Positions 7,804-16,941 of a stretch of DNA of 64,000 nt are shown one piece after another. The stretch comes from Phycicoccus sp. Soil802 (lineage in GTDB: Bacteria; Actinomycetota; Actinomycetes; Actinomycetales; Dermatophilaceae): contig NZ_LMSS01000006.1 in the NCBI RefSeq assembly GCF_001429605.1, positions 455,256-519,255 on the forward strand. The letters are read 5' to 3'. Both the position numbers and the translations under genes were made by a program. The notes below the pieces were generated by a model, which saw nothing but the letters and a program-made list of their open reading frames with translations, ran no database searches and was not told the origin of the DNA. Position 1 is the first letter of the stretch; each line of letters starts with the position of its first letter.

Positions 7804-8586
7804 ATGGAGGGACGGAGACTGGCGACAGCGCTCCTGCTTGTTATGCCATTGCTCTTGTCTGTTCCGGACGTCGCTCGCGCGAGCCAGCCAGAGGGAGGGG
7901 CCAATGCATTCGTGGCAAGCGTCGAGGCAGGGTTCGGGCCGACTTACATGGCGAGCGTTTCGGACCTTCCGTCGTTCCGTGCCGGGATTCTGGACGCCGG
8001 GCGATCCGCCTGTGGTTACAAGGCCGCCGACAAACCACGTGACGACTACCAGCGCGACTTCAGAACGACAGTAGCCACAACGCCCAACGGCTCGCTCTTC
8101 CCGAATGAAGCTATCGATGCGATGTCGCTGGTCATTTGGTCGGCGGCGATGAAGGACCTGTGTTCGGACGATCCGACTCCGCGCTCCAACACGATCGCAG
8201 CCCCACTCTGGCTCATTGTTGTCGGCGTGTTGGTGGGGCTGCCCGTGCTGCTTTGGCTCTTGTCGTGGCTCGTCAGCTTCCTGAGGGTGGGCATGAGCGG
8301 TCCCGCAGCCCGAAAGGACGCCAGCGAATTCATCAGGGCGTGGGAGGCCATTTCTCTGGTGCCCGTTGGCAGGCTTGACGCTGGGGAGCGTGGAGCCGTC
8401 CGAGCGCTCATGGCTGATTGGAGGACGGAGAACCGGATGGGTCCTCGCACCTCGGCATGGGACTATCTCAGACTGCGATTTGGGTCCAGCCCGAGCAGGG
8501 AAGCGCACACCCCGCAGGACCGCGGCCTCGCGCCCCCTAGGGGTTCGGACGGCCCCTCCGACCCTGCGCAGTGGCTGCCTCACTAG
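7804..8586 (+). CDS. Secreted/membrane-anchored DUF732-like protein
   Basis: 260 residues from the ATG at 7804. The N-terminus is a signal peptide (LATALLLVMPLLLSVPDVARA) with cleavage expected after ARA-S. The exported part (residues ~30-115) has the spacing of the actinobacterial DUF732 domain, with two conserved Cys (SACGYK, DLCSDD). One transmembrane region follows (about 135-160, LWLIVVGVLVGLPVLLWLL), then a cytoplasmic ~90-residue tail. It lies 134 bp after the SIR2-like gene on the same strand; functional linkage is possible but not shown. Confidence 0.62.
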   Translation: MEGRRLATALLLVMPLLLSVPDVARASQPEGGANAFVASVEAGFGPTYMASVSDLPSFRAGILDAGRSACGYKAADKPRDDYQRDFRTTVATTPNGSLFPNEAIDAMSLVIWSAAMKDLCSDDPTPRSNTIAAPLWLIVVGVLVGLPVLLWLLSWLVSFLRVGMSGPAARKDASEFIRAWEAISLVPVGRLDAGERGAVRALMADWRTENRMGPRTSAWDYLRLRFGSSPSREAHTPQDRGLAPPRGSDGPSDPAQWLPH

Positions 8587-8860
8587 GCGATCCATTGGGT
8601 GCCGATCAAGTACCGGTGGCGGCTGACTACGCCGAGCGGACCAAGCTCTCCAGAATCCTCTCGGGCAGCTGTGGAAGCCGAACGATCACCATCCCGGCGC
8701 TCGAGAAGTCGCCGCCACATGGACAGCCTGCCCTCCTGCAAGACCGAGATGAGGCACTCCTACAGGGATAACGAGGGGGGCTCGCCTCGAGTCACGGCCC
8801 CCGGAGCAATGCTCCACCTCAGCGAAACGCGCCGCGTGGGGTCGAGGGCCGAGCCATGCC

Positions 8861-9202
8861 CTAGTCGTTTCCCCGCTTGATCGCCACGGTGATCCAGTAC
8901 CCGGCAAGGCAGGCCAAGGAGCCGGGAAAGAGCATCTTGATGCCCGCACTGAGGTCGGAGCATGGCCCCGCGGTAGGGGAGGTGCTTCCCGGCACGGTGG
9001 AGCCGGAGTCGCAGAACGCTTGGCGCTCGTGCTGGACGGTCTGAACCGCGCCGACGACCCCGCTGATGCCGAGGACCGCGAGGCATGCCCACACGACGCC
9101 CGCGGCCTGGAACTTCGACGACTCCATGAGCCCCACCCCGAGGCCCAGAACGGCCCCGATGACGAAGCCCGCAAAAACGTAGCCCACGGTCATACGGTCC
9201 AT
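8861..9202 (-). CDS. Small three-helix membrane protein
   Basis: 113 residues starting MDRMTVGYVFAG. Three hydrophobic segments: residues ~5-25, ~38-56 and ~88-108. A short Cys-containing loop (AFCDSGSTV, GPCSDL) lies between helices two and three. Family not recognised. It is convergent with the DUF732-like gene and divergent from the first DUF6221-like gene. Confidence 0.5.
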   Translation of the reverse strand: MDRMTVGYVFAGFVIGAVLGLGVGLMESSKFQAAGVVWACLAVLGISGVVGAVQTVQHERQAFCDSGSTVPGSTSPTAGPCSDLSAGIKMLFPGSLACLAGYWITVAIKRGND

Positions 9203-9302
9203 CCGCGCGTCCCACTTTCCACCAGCCCAATGTCCTAATCCCGGCCGGCAACGATCGCGCGGTGAGCGTGGAGTCGCGAACGGGCCATAGTGTGGGCTCG
9301 TC

Positions 9303-9557
9303 ATGAGGTTGGTTGACTTCCTGAACGCCCGGATCACGGAGCAGGAGATCCGGTGCAGGACCCTGCTCGAGACCGCAGAGCTGTCGCCGGACGTGCGTCG
9401 GGCGGTGTGCGTGGCGCTCGCGGACTGCACGGCCAAGCGGCGGGTCATCGAGATGCAGGAGATTCTCCTCGGGGGCGAGGAGGCGACCTGGGAGCTCATG
9501 GCCCTGGCGTACACCTATGCCGATCACCCGGACTGGCGCACAGAGTGGGCACCGTGA
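9303..9557 (+). CDS. DUF6221-like small protein, copy 1
   Basis: 84 residues: MRLVDFLNARITEQEIRCR..., a central AKRRVIEMQE helix and the family's ending YADHPDWRTEWAP. DUF6221 proteins are abundant in Streptomyces-type genomes and mobile elements; their function is unknown. It is a paralogue of the gene at 10172, sharing ARITEQEIRCR, LLE, AKRR(V/I)(I/V)E and HPDW....WAP. Confidence 0.75.
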   Translation: MRLVDFLNARITEQEIRCRTLLETAELSPDVRRAVCVALADCTAKRRVIEMQEILLGGEEATWELMALAYTYADHPDWRTEWAP

Positions 9558-9914
9558 GTGAGAACCGCGGCCCGGAATCCATGCCACACCTTGCTCCCGG
9601 GCCGCGGCGCCCTCCCTGCTAGCCACGACCCGAGGGAGGGCCAAGGGGGGCAGGGTCCTCTACCCCGGGCCGCGGTAGTCGAGGGATACCCGCGCTGCTG
9701 CCGGCCAAACCAGCGACGAATGGGCGCGGGCGGCGCAGGGGGCTCCCGCTCTACAGGGGGTTGGCGGGTCCCGCATCCCTACGCCAGCCCGCTGACCCCC
9801 AGAGCAGGGGCTGTGCGGACGCTACGCCCCCATTGGCCGGGTCACCAGCCCCCGGCGGACGCACGCGCCGTGTGACGTGCACCTGTTCGTGTAGAGGGGG
9901 CTTAATCTGCTGCC
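9558..9914. repeat. Intergenic stretch with three copies of a CCGGGCCGCGG motif
   Basis: About 360 bp without a gene. CCGCGGCCCGG at 9565-9575 and CCGGGCCGCGG at 9597-9607 form a perfect 11-bp stem with a 21-base loop, placed just after the first DUF6221-like stop and therefore terminator-like. A further direct copy lies around 9666-9676. Nothing else is recognised. Confidence 0.4.
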
Positions 9915-10112
9915 ATGGCCGCCTTAATCGCATACGAGACATCCGACGGTTCGGGACCTGCGCACGCCGAGGACGTCGGCGCCCTCCAGTCCTATTGCGG
10001 CCGGTGGATGTTCATCCACGCTGGTGTGCCGTGGCCAAGCCTCAGGAGCATCTGGCCACAAGACGCCGTCCTGTGCCCGCAGTGCGAACGGATGGTCTAC
10101 GAGGACTCATAG
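9915..10112 (+). CDS. Small hypothetical protein with Cys motif
   Basis: 65 residues, MAALIAYETSDGSG at the N-terminus, with CGRW near residue 29 and a CPQC pair near residue 55 (VLCPQCERMVYED). The Cys spacing could bind zinc. It lies between the two DUF6221-like genes on the same strand. Length and position make it plausible, but there is no family support. Confidence 0.4.
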   Translation: MAALIAYETSDGSGPAHAEDVGALQSYCGRWMFIHAGVPWPSLRSIWPQDAVLCPQCERMVYEDS

Positions 10113-10171
10113 CCAAGGCCCACCACCAGGCGCCCCCGCCATCATCTGTGGCGAGGGCGCTGTCTTAACGC

Positions 10172-10441
10172 ATGATGTTGGGCGTGACCATCACAGAGTT
10201 CCTTCAGGCGAGGATCACGGAGCAGGAGATCCGGTGTAGAGCGCTGCTCGAGGCGGAGTTGATGCCGGTCGCGGTGCGCCAGTCCGTGAGCTTGGCGCTG
10301 GCCGCCTGTGAGGCCAAGCGTCGAATCGTCGAGGTGCACGAGGGCTACTTCCCCGACGGACAGGACCCCTCATGGGAGCTTCTGTCCCTGGCTTCCGCGT
10401 ACTCGCGCCATCCCGACTGGAACTGCAAGTGGGCACCCTGA
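10172..10441 (+). CDS. DUF6221-like small protein, copy 2
   Basis: 89 residues, clearly homologous to the protein at 9303: ARITEQEIRCRALLE is nearly identical, AKRRIVEVHE replaces AKRRVIEMQE, and the C-terminus is RHPDWNCKWAP. Starts at 10172, 10175 or the GTG at 10184 are all possible; the last would match the paralogue's N-terminus best. The pair looks like a local duplication about 0.9 kb apart. Confidence 0.72.
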   Translation: MMLGVTITEFLQARITEQEIRCRALLEAELMPVAVRQSVSLALAACEAKRRIVEVHEGYFPDGQDPSWELLSLASAYSRHPDWNCKWAP

Positions 10442-10549
10442 GCTGGCTGGTCGCACGCCCGCACTGAACCTTTACCGTCCCCTGATGCATGGAACCCGCG
10501 GCGTTGGGTAGGCGCCAAGTGGGCTGGGAGGGTCAAACAGCCGGCTCTC

Positions 10550-11266
10550 TCAGTTCGCGGGGGCCAGCTCGACGCTGCCCGTGTCGAGGACCTGGTGCGC
10601 CAGCACAGATAGCTTGATGTTGTTGTTCTGACTTGCGGTGGACAGCACGGTCCAGGCTTCATCGAGGCTGATCTGGCGGCTGTTCATCAGGATTCCCAAG
10701 GCGACGCCGATCCGGCGACTGGTGTGCAAAGCCCGTTCGAGTTGCTTGGCCCTGTCGTCGTGATGGGCGACGCGCAGCGTGCCGGCCGCGGTAGAGGCGA
10801 AGATCGAGAGCAGGGTCTCATGCTCGGTTGAGAAGGCGTGGGGGCGGGCTGCGTAGACGTTGACCGCGCTCACGACGTTGGCGCCCACGGGCCTGACAGC
10901 GGCGACCATGCTGCGCATCCCGAGCCTGCTGGACGTCGTCCGCCCGAAGGTAGGCCAGCGTGTATCGGTGGTCAGGTCGTCGATCCGCACGCCGTCAGTG
11001 GTCTGGGTTGCATCGACGCAGGGCCCCTCCTTGGTTTCGGCCTGGATCTCGTCAACCATGCCGGGCAGCTCACTGGTGCTGGCGACGGACGAGAACTTGC
11101 CGCGGTTGACGGTGGTGATGGATGCGTGGTCCCCCTCGACCACCTTCATCGCCAGATCGCACAGTGCCGCAAGGGCGTCTCTGTGGTCATCCTGGAGCTG
11201 GGCCAGGCGGGCGACCTCAGCGAAGTCGTCCAACATTTGCCAGGTCTCGTCCAGCTCCCGGGGCAT
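10550..11266 (-). CDS. GAF-ANTAR domain regulator
   Basis: 238 residues. A GAF sensor domain occupies about residues 25-165 (DHASITTVNRGKF, GPCVDATQT, RSMVAAVRPVGANVVSAVNVY). The C-terminal ~60 residues form an ANTAR RNA-binding domain (RRIGVALGILMNSRQISLDEAW...ASQNNNIKL). ANTAR proteins bind tandem hexaloop hairpins in nascent mRNA and prevent termination. As element cargo it could control element or host transcripts. The target is unknown; whether the hairpin array at 18817-19134 contains ANTAR-type loops is a testable idea, although the loops there are mostly 3-5 bases. Confidence 0.85.
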   Translation of the reverse strand: MPRELDETWQMLDDFAEVARLAQLQDDHRDALAALCDLAMKVVEGDHASITTVNRGKFSSVASTSELPGMVDEIQAETKEGPCVDATQTTDGVRIDDLTTDTRWPTFGRTTSSRLGMRSMVAAVRPVGANVVSAVNVYAARPHAFSTEHETLLSIFASTAAGTLRVAHHDDRAKQLERALHTSRRIGVALGILMNSRQISLDEAWTVLSTASQNNNIKLSVLAHQVLDTGSVELAPAN

Positions 11267-11832
11267 CGACTCGTCCTTACTAGCCCAACCGGGCGGGTAC
11301 GCGACCCGTTTGGCCGTTGACCTGATTCAACCCTGCCTACAGGCGCCTGTCACTTCCTCGACGGACGTCCCCGTCTGGACGATGTGGCCATCGGCGGCGG
11401 TCGCGGCCGGAGAGCACACGCGCTGTGGGTAGAGGACCCCACGCCGGAGGGGCTCGGGGGAAGGCGGGGGAGCCTCGCTCACACGTCAGCTTGACTAGGA
11501 CCACTGTGCGTCCTTCGCGTGCCTTGACGTGGATATCGTTGCCCACATCGCGGCCTGGACCTCCCCCCTCGCCGGGCCGCGTAGCCGCCCCGCCCAATAC
11601 CCCTGTAGGGCGGGGCGGCGCCAGGCCCCTTGCGCAACAGCAGTGCCCCCACCCGGTGAGGATGGAGGCACTGCTTCCGGCGGCCATCGCCCAACCCCCT
11701 GAGGCGCACTCGTCGCCTTGGGGCTGAAGTTCTGGTACGCCCCTCGGACCCGAAACTTCACGCCATGAAGTGCGACGGGTGCGGGTCTGGGCAGGCGCCT
11801 CTTGCAAGGTACACCCGCTGCGCGTGCGCGAA

Positions 11833-11867
11833 AAGAGCCCTCACCGCAAGGAGGGGTGAGGGCTCTT
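11833..11867. terminator. Strong bidirectional stem-loop
   Basis: Perfect 13-bp stem AAGAGCCCTCACC / GGTGAGGGCTCTT with a 9-base loop, preceded by AA on one side. The flanking A/T bases are few but the stem is very stable. Confidence 0.75.
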
Positions 11868-11995
11868 CCGGCGCCCGGTCGGTGAGGGGCGTACTCGGGC
11901 GCCTGAGCCCACAAGGTTAGCGCCTGGGTCGACTTGGTTGGCTCGAGCGGAGGTTCTAGGTCAACTTGAACAGGTCGACGACGTGGCATGACAGA

Positions 11996-12035
11996 AGAAA
12001 GGGACGCCCACCCGGGCGGGTGGAGGTCCCTTTCT
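11996..12035 (-). terminator. Terminator of the giant phage-like gene
   Basis: Long stem AGAAAGGGAC / GTCCCTTTCT enclosing a second GC stem (CCACCC/GGGTGG around GGGC). It begins 10 bases after the stop codon of the 1552-residue gene, and on the minus strand the stem ends in TTTCTTCTGT, giving a U-rich tail. Confidence 0.85.
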
Positions 12036-12045
12036 GGACAGACAG

Positions 12046-15000
12046 TTAAAACCTGAACGTCGGTGAGCTGCTCGTCGACGAGGAATCCACCAGCGCGTCC
12101 TTCTCGCCGGTGTCGACCTCCCGCTGGAGGACTCGCTGCCACATCTGGGAGAACCCGATGTTCTCTTGAGCGAGGGCCGCGCCCAGCTCGTTGAGGATCG
12201 CGCGCAGGTTTGCAGCTTTCTGGGAGCCGAGGGAGTACCCGTTGGCGTTTGCTTGGGCCATCGCCGCAGTCCGCACTTCGAGGTAGTCCCTCATGGCCTT
12301 GATGTCGGAGCGGTTCTTCAGCCGCCCGTCCTTCAGCGCCGGCTCGGCGACCTGGGTCAGGAACGTCTGCATCTTCGTCGAGTCGAACGAGTTGTAGTCC
12401 TTGGCCCACGAGGGGTTCTCCGCGGACAGGCTGTTGCGGAAGTCCTTCATCACGGCAGCGAGATCCTCGGCGCCCTTCTGTTGGGTCGAGTGGAGACCGC
12501 GCTCGGCCAGCTTGGCGTCGATCGCGTCCTTCACCTTGTAGTACTCGTCCCACCCGAGCGAGGCCGCAGTCTTCTCGCGGATCTCGCTGTTGGACAGCTT
12601 CGACCTCCAGGTGTCACCCGAGCCGGGCGTCGCCTCGCGGCCGAACTGCGCCGAGTACGACGCGGCGGAGAACTCCCCGCCCACGTTGTCCGAGCCGATG
12701 TAGAACCACCCGAAGTCGGGGTTCTTCTGGATGTCCTTGCCGAACTTCCGGACCCGGTCCTCCACCTTCAGCGAGGCGTTGATCCCGGTCTTGTTCTCGG
12801 AGAACGACCACTCGAGGCCAGCCGCCTCCGGGTGCTGGCGGAGCATCTCCTCGGTGGGAGACGACCCGCGGGCGTAGAGGGCGTCGGCGTTCTTGCTGAT
12901 CTCGCGGTACCGCTGCCGGTAGAAGTCCGCCTTGGTGGCGCCTTCGCCGGACATGCCGAGACCCCAGTTCGATACGAACTCGAGGAACATCATCGACCTC
13001 GCGGTCTTGCGAGCCTTCGCGTCGGCGGTCTCGAGAACCCGTTTCTCGTTGGGGTCCTTGCCGGCCTCCCGGGCCTTGAGGATCTCGGAGTTGAGGGCCA
13101 TCGCGTAGGCGTCGTTGAACTGGTCGCTGTTGCCGTCGAAGATGTTCTCGAGCCGCCGGTACCAGCCCGGCTTCACGTCCTCGACGACGGAGCCGATCTG
13201 CTCGCCGGTGGTGGCTCCCGTCTTGGGGAGGCCGAAACCGAACATCTGGCGCAGGACCGGGTTGCTCCCGACGTTGACGCCCTTGACCTCGAAGTTGGGG
13301 TCGGCGATCTCGGGGAACGTGCGGGCTGCGATCTGGGTCGTCAGCACCTGCACGCCCGGGCCGAAGCCCGGAGCCCACGGCACCTCGCCCTGGAACATCG
13401 AGTTGAACGAGTCCTTGCGGATCTTGAACTCGTCGTAGTCGACGCCGGGCAGCCACTGGACGGGCAGCACGATCCACTTCTCCCGGGCCTTGTCGCCCGG
13501 GCGGACCCGGTTGCCGTTCTCGTCGACGATCAGACCGCCCCTCTCGGGGGCGTACCAGATCTTCGCCAGCTTGCCGACCCGCGACGGGTCGTCGTAGAAC
13601 ATCCGACCCCACGCGCGCATCGAGTCCTCCCACGCACCGAGGAACGCGAACCCCATGCGGGCCACGCGGTCGTGTGCGCCGGTGAACCGGGCGGTGTCGT
13701 ACATCGTCTGGCGGACGTCTTGGATCGCGCGGTGACGCGAGATGCCCTCGATCTTGGCGCGAGCCTCGACCCCGAGTTCGCCCGTCCGGTCGAGTTCGCG
13801 CTGGGCGAGCTCGCGGTAGTGGGTGAAGTACTTCTCGGTGTACATCGGGACCCGGCCCAGCACGGTGTCGGGCTGGTCGGAGAGGATCCGGACGACCTTC
13901 TTGGCGAGGTCCATCGCGGACTCGATCCCGTTCTTGGACGGGTCCAGCATGTCCATCTCGGGCGCATGAACAGGCGGCCGGTCCGGGAGCATCGAGCCCT
14001 CGTCGCCGACCTTCTTGAACAGCGCCTCGGCGTCGCTCTGCTCGAGGATCTTCCCTGAGCGGAGGGCGTCGCGGACCTCCCGGGTGGGGGCGGTCCACTC
14101 GACCTGCGAGATCGCGCGGTCCAGCCACGACTCGAACTCCGGGTTGCGGTCGCGGACAGCCTTCCACGCAGCCTTCACGTCGGCGTCGGCGCGCAGGTGA
14201 CGCACCATGTCGACCGTCGGCTCGTCGAGGGCGTCGACGATCTTCCGTCCCGCCTTCGACTGCATCATCGCGTCCTTGGACCGCAGCCAAGCCGCAGCCC
14301 ACGTCGGCTCGTCCGGGAGCGTGGTGACCCACGAACCGGAGTTCTGGGTCATCCGCATCTGGATTTTGCCCTGGATCTGGGTGATCGCGTCGCCGATCGA
14401 GACGTCGCCCGTGTGCAGGGCGGCGACGAGGTTACGGGCCTCGACCTCAGACGCAGCAGCGCGGGTCGTGACCTCCCCGCCCTTCAGCTTCAGGGTGCGG
14501 TCCTCGGTGACCAGCCGACGCGCGGGCGCGTCGTACTGGACGGTCTTGGCCGCCTCCTCCTCGAGCGCGTCGGCGCGAGCGAGCATCTTCCGCCCGGCGT
14601 CACCGCCGACCACAGAAGCCTTCGCGCGCAGGTCCGCAGCGTCGGCCGCGAGGTGCTGCTGGCGGAGCAGGTCGGAGGCCAGAGCCTCCACCTTCACCAC
14701 CTCGGCGCCCTTCAGGCGGTCGGTGACCTTGTGGCCGAGACCCTTCATCGCGTCGCGGACCACCGTGGTGGCACCGATCGTCATCGCCGAGCGGGCCTGC
14801 GTGTCGAGTTGGGTGCGGACCACGAACCCCGGACGCATCAGCGTCAGGGTCCGCCACAGGTCGTTCGCCGACTCGGCGGTGTTCAAGGCCCACTCGCCAG
14901 ACTTCAGCGCGCGGTCGGTCGCGGTGCCAGCGCCCTTGGCGTGGCGGACGAGCCGCTCCAGCACCTGCACGTCCGGGATCGCGACGTTGTTCGCGATGTG

Positions 15001-16704
15001 GGTCTCGAACAGCGCACGGTCGATCGACGTCGGGGTGCCGGTCAGCGGGTCCTCGAGCACGACCCGGGTTCCGTTGGCGGCGCGAGCCGCCTCCATCTGC
15101 TTGGTCGTGTACGTGCGGGCCGCCGAGGACCAGCCCCGGTAGGACTTGATCGTGTGGTCGAGCAGCTTCCGGTCGCCGGCGAAGTGCTTCGCGGCGAGCT
15201 TGTTCAGCATGATCTCCGGCAGCGCCTGAGCCATGTTGGAGCGGGCCGCCTGGTCGGGGGCCAGCCACCACTGCTCGGAGACCGCCTTGCGCTGCTCGGC
15301 CGGGAACAGCCTGGACCGCATCATCGTGTCCATGAGCTCGTCGTGGCCGCGCACGGCGTCGTCGGTGGCGATGACGCCCTTCATGCGCTGCCCGGTCGCC
15401 CAGTGGACGACGCGGACGGTGCGGGACGCGGGGCCGGGCTGGAAGTAGAACTCGCGCGCCATCCCGGCGCGGTACTTCGACTTCACGGTGCCGAGCACGG
15501 AACCGGCGACGTTCTCCACGCCGCCTACCTCGCCGACCTTCGCGGTCGCGGCGATCCGGGTGTGGATGTCATCGAGCTCCTTGGCGTACGCCTCGAGCTC
15601 CTTCTGGTTCCCCTTCGACGCCCACCGGCCGGCGGCCTTGATGAGCGCGTCTCCGGTGACACCTTCGGCCACCATGTCGTCGACGATCTGGAACGACTCC
15701 GGCGGCAGCGACACACGCTGCACGGCGCGGGCGATCTGAGGGGCGGCCTGCATCAGCCGGTCGCGGGCCTGCGTGGACCCGGCCGCGGCGAGGAGCGCGT
15801 CGGCCTTGACCTGACGCTGCACCGCGACGTCGGCGATCCGGCCAGCGTGACCGAGGATCCCGACGATCGGACCGGCGTCGCCGGACCTCTCGAGGTTCTG
15901 CTTGAAGTACGCGGCGGTCTCGTCGATCCCCATGCCGTCGGTCTTGGCGACGTGGTGGTACAGCCGCGAGGCCGTCTCCTCGGGGGCCGAGGACAGGGCT
16001 CCGCCCGCGCGCTCGGCGAGACCGCGCTCTGCGGTCGGGAGGGCGTCGAACACCTTCTCCGCGTCCGCGCCGTCGACGATCCTGCTGCCCAGCCGGGCCG
16101 CCTTGGCGACCTTGCCGCCGACGATGGTCGGGTCGGCGTACCACGTCGAGATGATGTCCATCGCGCCGGCGGAGACCTTGAACGCGGTCTTCTGGCGCTC
16201 GGCCTGGAGGTCGGCGTCGTCGCCAGCCCACCAGCGGCGGCCGGGGTCGGTGCGGTTGCCGAGCATGTCGTTGACGATCGCCTCGCCACCGGAGACGCCT
16301 TCGGAGGCGTCCCACGCCTGCTCCCAGGTGTCCTTGCTCCAGAGTTCGTTCGACCACAGGGCGTCGACCCCGGTCTCGCCCGCGTCGGACAGGGCGCCGC
16401 CGACGGCGGCGACCGTGGAGAGCCCGTGCGATGCCTGGTTCCCGGTCCACACGACCGGGGCGAGCAGCTTCTGGGCCGGGTCGGAGTTGACCACCCCGAG
16501 CCCGCCCTGAGCCGCGAGGTGCGGAGCAGAGCTCTTGAAGAACGCGGCGCCGAGCTGGGTCGCGTTCTGCTTGAACGAGTCGGGCCCGTCCTCGGGGTTC
16601 TCGGTCTGAGCGGCCACCCGGGCTGCGTCGAACACGCCGAGCAGGGGATTGCCGGCCTTGGCGGCGGCTTCGGCCATGTGGCCGAGGGTCTTCCAGAAGG
16701 TCAT
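12046..16704 (-). CDS. Giant phage virion-internal-like protein, 1552 residues
   Basis: Starts at the ATG at 16704 (MTFWKTLGHMAEAAAKAG), with GAAAGG upstream, and ends in a Ser-rich tail (DSSSTSSSPTFRF). No signal peptide; mostly helical with long Ala/Arg/Glu segments. Around residues 1017-1035 it has FAFLGAWEDSMRAWGRM, followed by Gly/Pro-rich segments (VPWAPGFGPGVQVL; NPVLRQMFGFGLPK) and repeated KxRKTA/RQRYREI helices. This layout, a large helical front, an (F)P/A-x(n)-AWGR motif and a Pro-Gly-rich section, is what I know from large virion-internal or DNA-ejection proteins of tailed phages and from polyvalent proteins. No neighbouring structural gene supports virion assembly. The function is inferred from style, not from a catalytic motif. 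Confidence 0.72.
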   Translation of the reverse strand: MTFWKTLGHMAEAAAKAGNPLLGVFDAARVAAQTENPEDGPDSFKQNATQLGAAFFKSSAPHLAAQGGLGVVNSDPAQKLLAPVVWTGNQASHGLSTVAAVGGALSDAGETGVDALWSNELWSKDTWEQAWDASEGVSGGEAIVNDMLGNRTDPGRRWWAGDDADLQAERQKTAFKVSAGAMDIISTWYADPTIVGGKVAKAARLGSRIVDGADAEKVFDALPTAERGLAERAGGALSSAPEETASRLYHHVAKTDGMGIDETAAYFKQNLERSGDAGPIVGILGHAGRIADVAVQRQVKADALLAAAGSTQARDRLMQAAPQIARAVQRVSLPPESFQIVDDMVAEGVTGDALIKAAGRWASKGNQKELEAYAKELDDIHTRIAATAKVGEVGGVENVAGSVLGTVKSKYRAGMAREFYFQPGPASRTVRVVHWATGQRMKGVIATDDAVRGHDELMDTMMRSRLFPAEQRKAVSEQWWLAPDQAARSNMAQALPEIMLNKLAAKHFAGDRKLLDHTIKSYRGWSSAARTYTTKQMEAARAANGTRVVLEDPLTGTPTSIDRALFETHIANNVAIPDVQVLERLVRHAKGAGTATDRALKSGEWALNTAESANDLWRTLTLMRPGFVVRTQLDTQARSAMTIGATTVVRDAMKGLGHKVTDRLKGAEVVKVEALASDLLRQQHLAADAADLRAKASVVGGDAGRKMLARADALEEEAAKTVQYDAPARRLVTEDRTLKLKGGEVTTRAAASEVEARNLVAALHTGDVSIGDAITQIQGKIQMRMTQNSGSWVTTLPDEPTWAAAWLRSKDAMMQSKAGRKIVDALDEPTVDMVRHLRADADVKAAWKAVRDRNPEFESWLDRAISQVEWTAPTREVRDALRSGKILEQSDAEALFKKVGDEGSMLPDRPPVHAPEMDMLDPSKNGIESAMDLAKKVVRILSDQPDTVLGRVPMYTEKYFTHYRELAQRELDRTGELGVEARAKIEGISRHRAIQDVRQTMYDTARFTGAHDRVARMGFAFLGAWEDSMRAWGRMFYDDPSRVGKLAKIWYAPERGGLIVDENGNRVRPGDKAREKWIVLPVQWLPGVDYDEFKIRKDSFNSMFQGEVPWAPGFGPGVQVLTTQIAARTFPEIADPNFEVKGVNVGSNPVLRQMFGFGLPKTGATTGEQIGSVVEDVKPGWYRRLENIFDGNSDQFNDAYAMALNSEILKAREAGKDPNEKRVLETADAKARKTARSMMFLEFVSNWGLGMSGEGATKADFYRQRYREISKNADALYARGSSPTEEMLRQHPEAAGLEWSFSENKTGINASLKVEDRVRKFGKDIQKNPDFGWFYIGSDNVGGEFSAASYSAQFGREATPGSGDTWRSKLSNSEIREKTAASLGWDEYYKVKDAIDAKLAERGLHSTQQKGAEDLAAVMKDFRNSLSAENPSWAKDYNSFDSTKMQTFLTQVAEPALKDGRLKNRSDIKAMRDYLEVRTAAMAQANANGYSLGSQKAANLRAILNELGAALAQENIGFSQMWQRVLQREVDTGEKDALVDSSSTSSSPTFRF

Positions 16705-16941
16705 TCGTGAACCTTTCGTTCGTCGTAGATCTGTGGTCTGAGCACCCCCTCGAAGCCACCCCCTCACCCACCCCCTCGCTGGGCCGTCCACCCCCCTCAT
16801 TCGTGGGCGATATGGGCGATTTCGGGGGCTGTGGGGCTGAGGAGATAGTCCTGTCGTGCAACTAATCTCAACCGCGCGAGTCCAGGACCGTCTGGCCGTT
16901 TGGCTGCGCGTTGTCGGGGCCGCGGCGGACAATGACGTGGC

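Larger units (their letters stand above)
11267..12045. other. Long intergenic region with two terminators
   Basis: About 780 bp. The part next to 11267 should hold the promoter of the GAF-ANTAR gene. From 11425 to 11830 only GC-rich sequence is seen, with overlapping short frames on both strands that lack ribosome sites and family features. Two strong stem-loops occupy the end nearest the giant gene. Confidence 0.45.

Noticed and set aside
11425-11830. Short frames in the intergenic region before the giant gene
   Set aside because: No ribosome site, Pro/Arg-rich composition and no family resemblance on either strand.
14197-16710. An 837-codon plus-strand frame across the giant phage-like gene
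   Set aside because: Arg/Gly/Val/Asp-rich with no motif or ribosome site; the minus-strand frame has both, plus a terminator.
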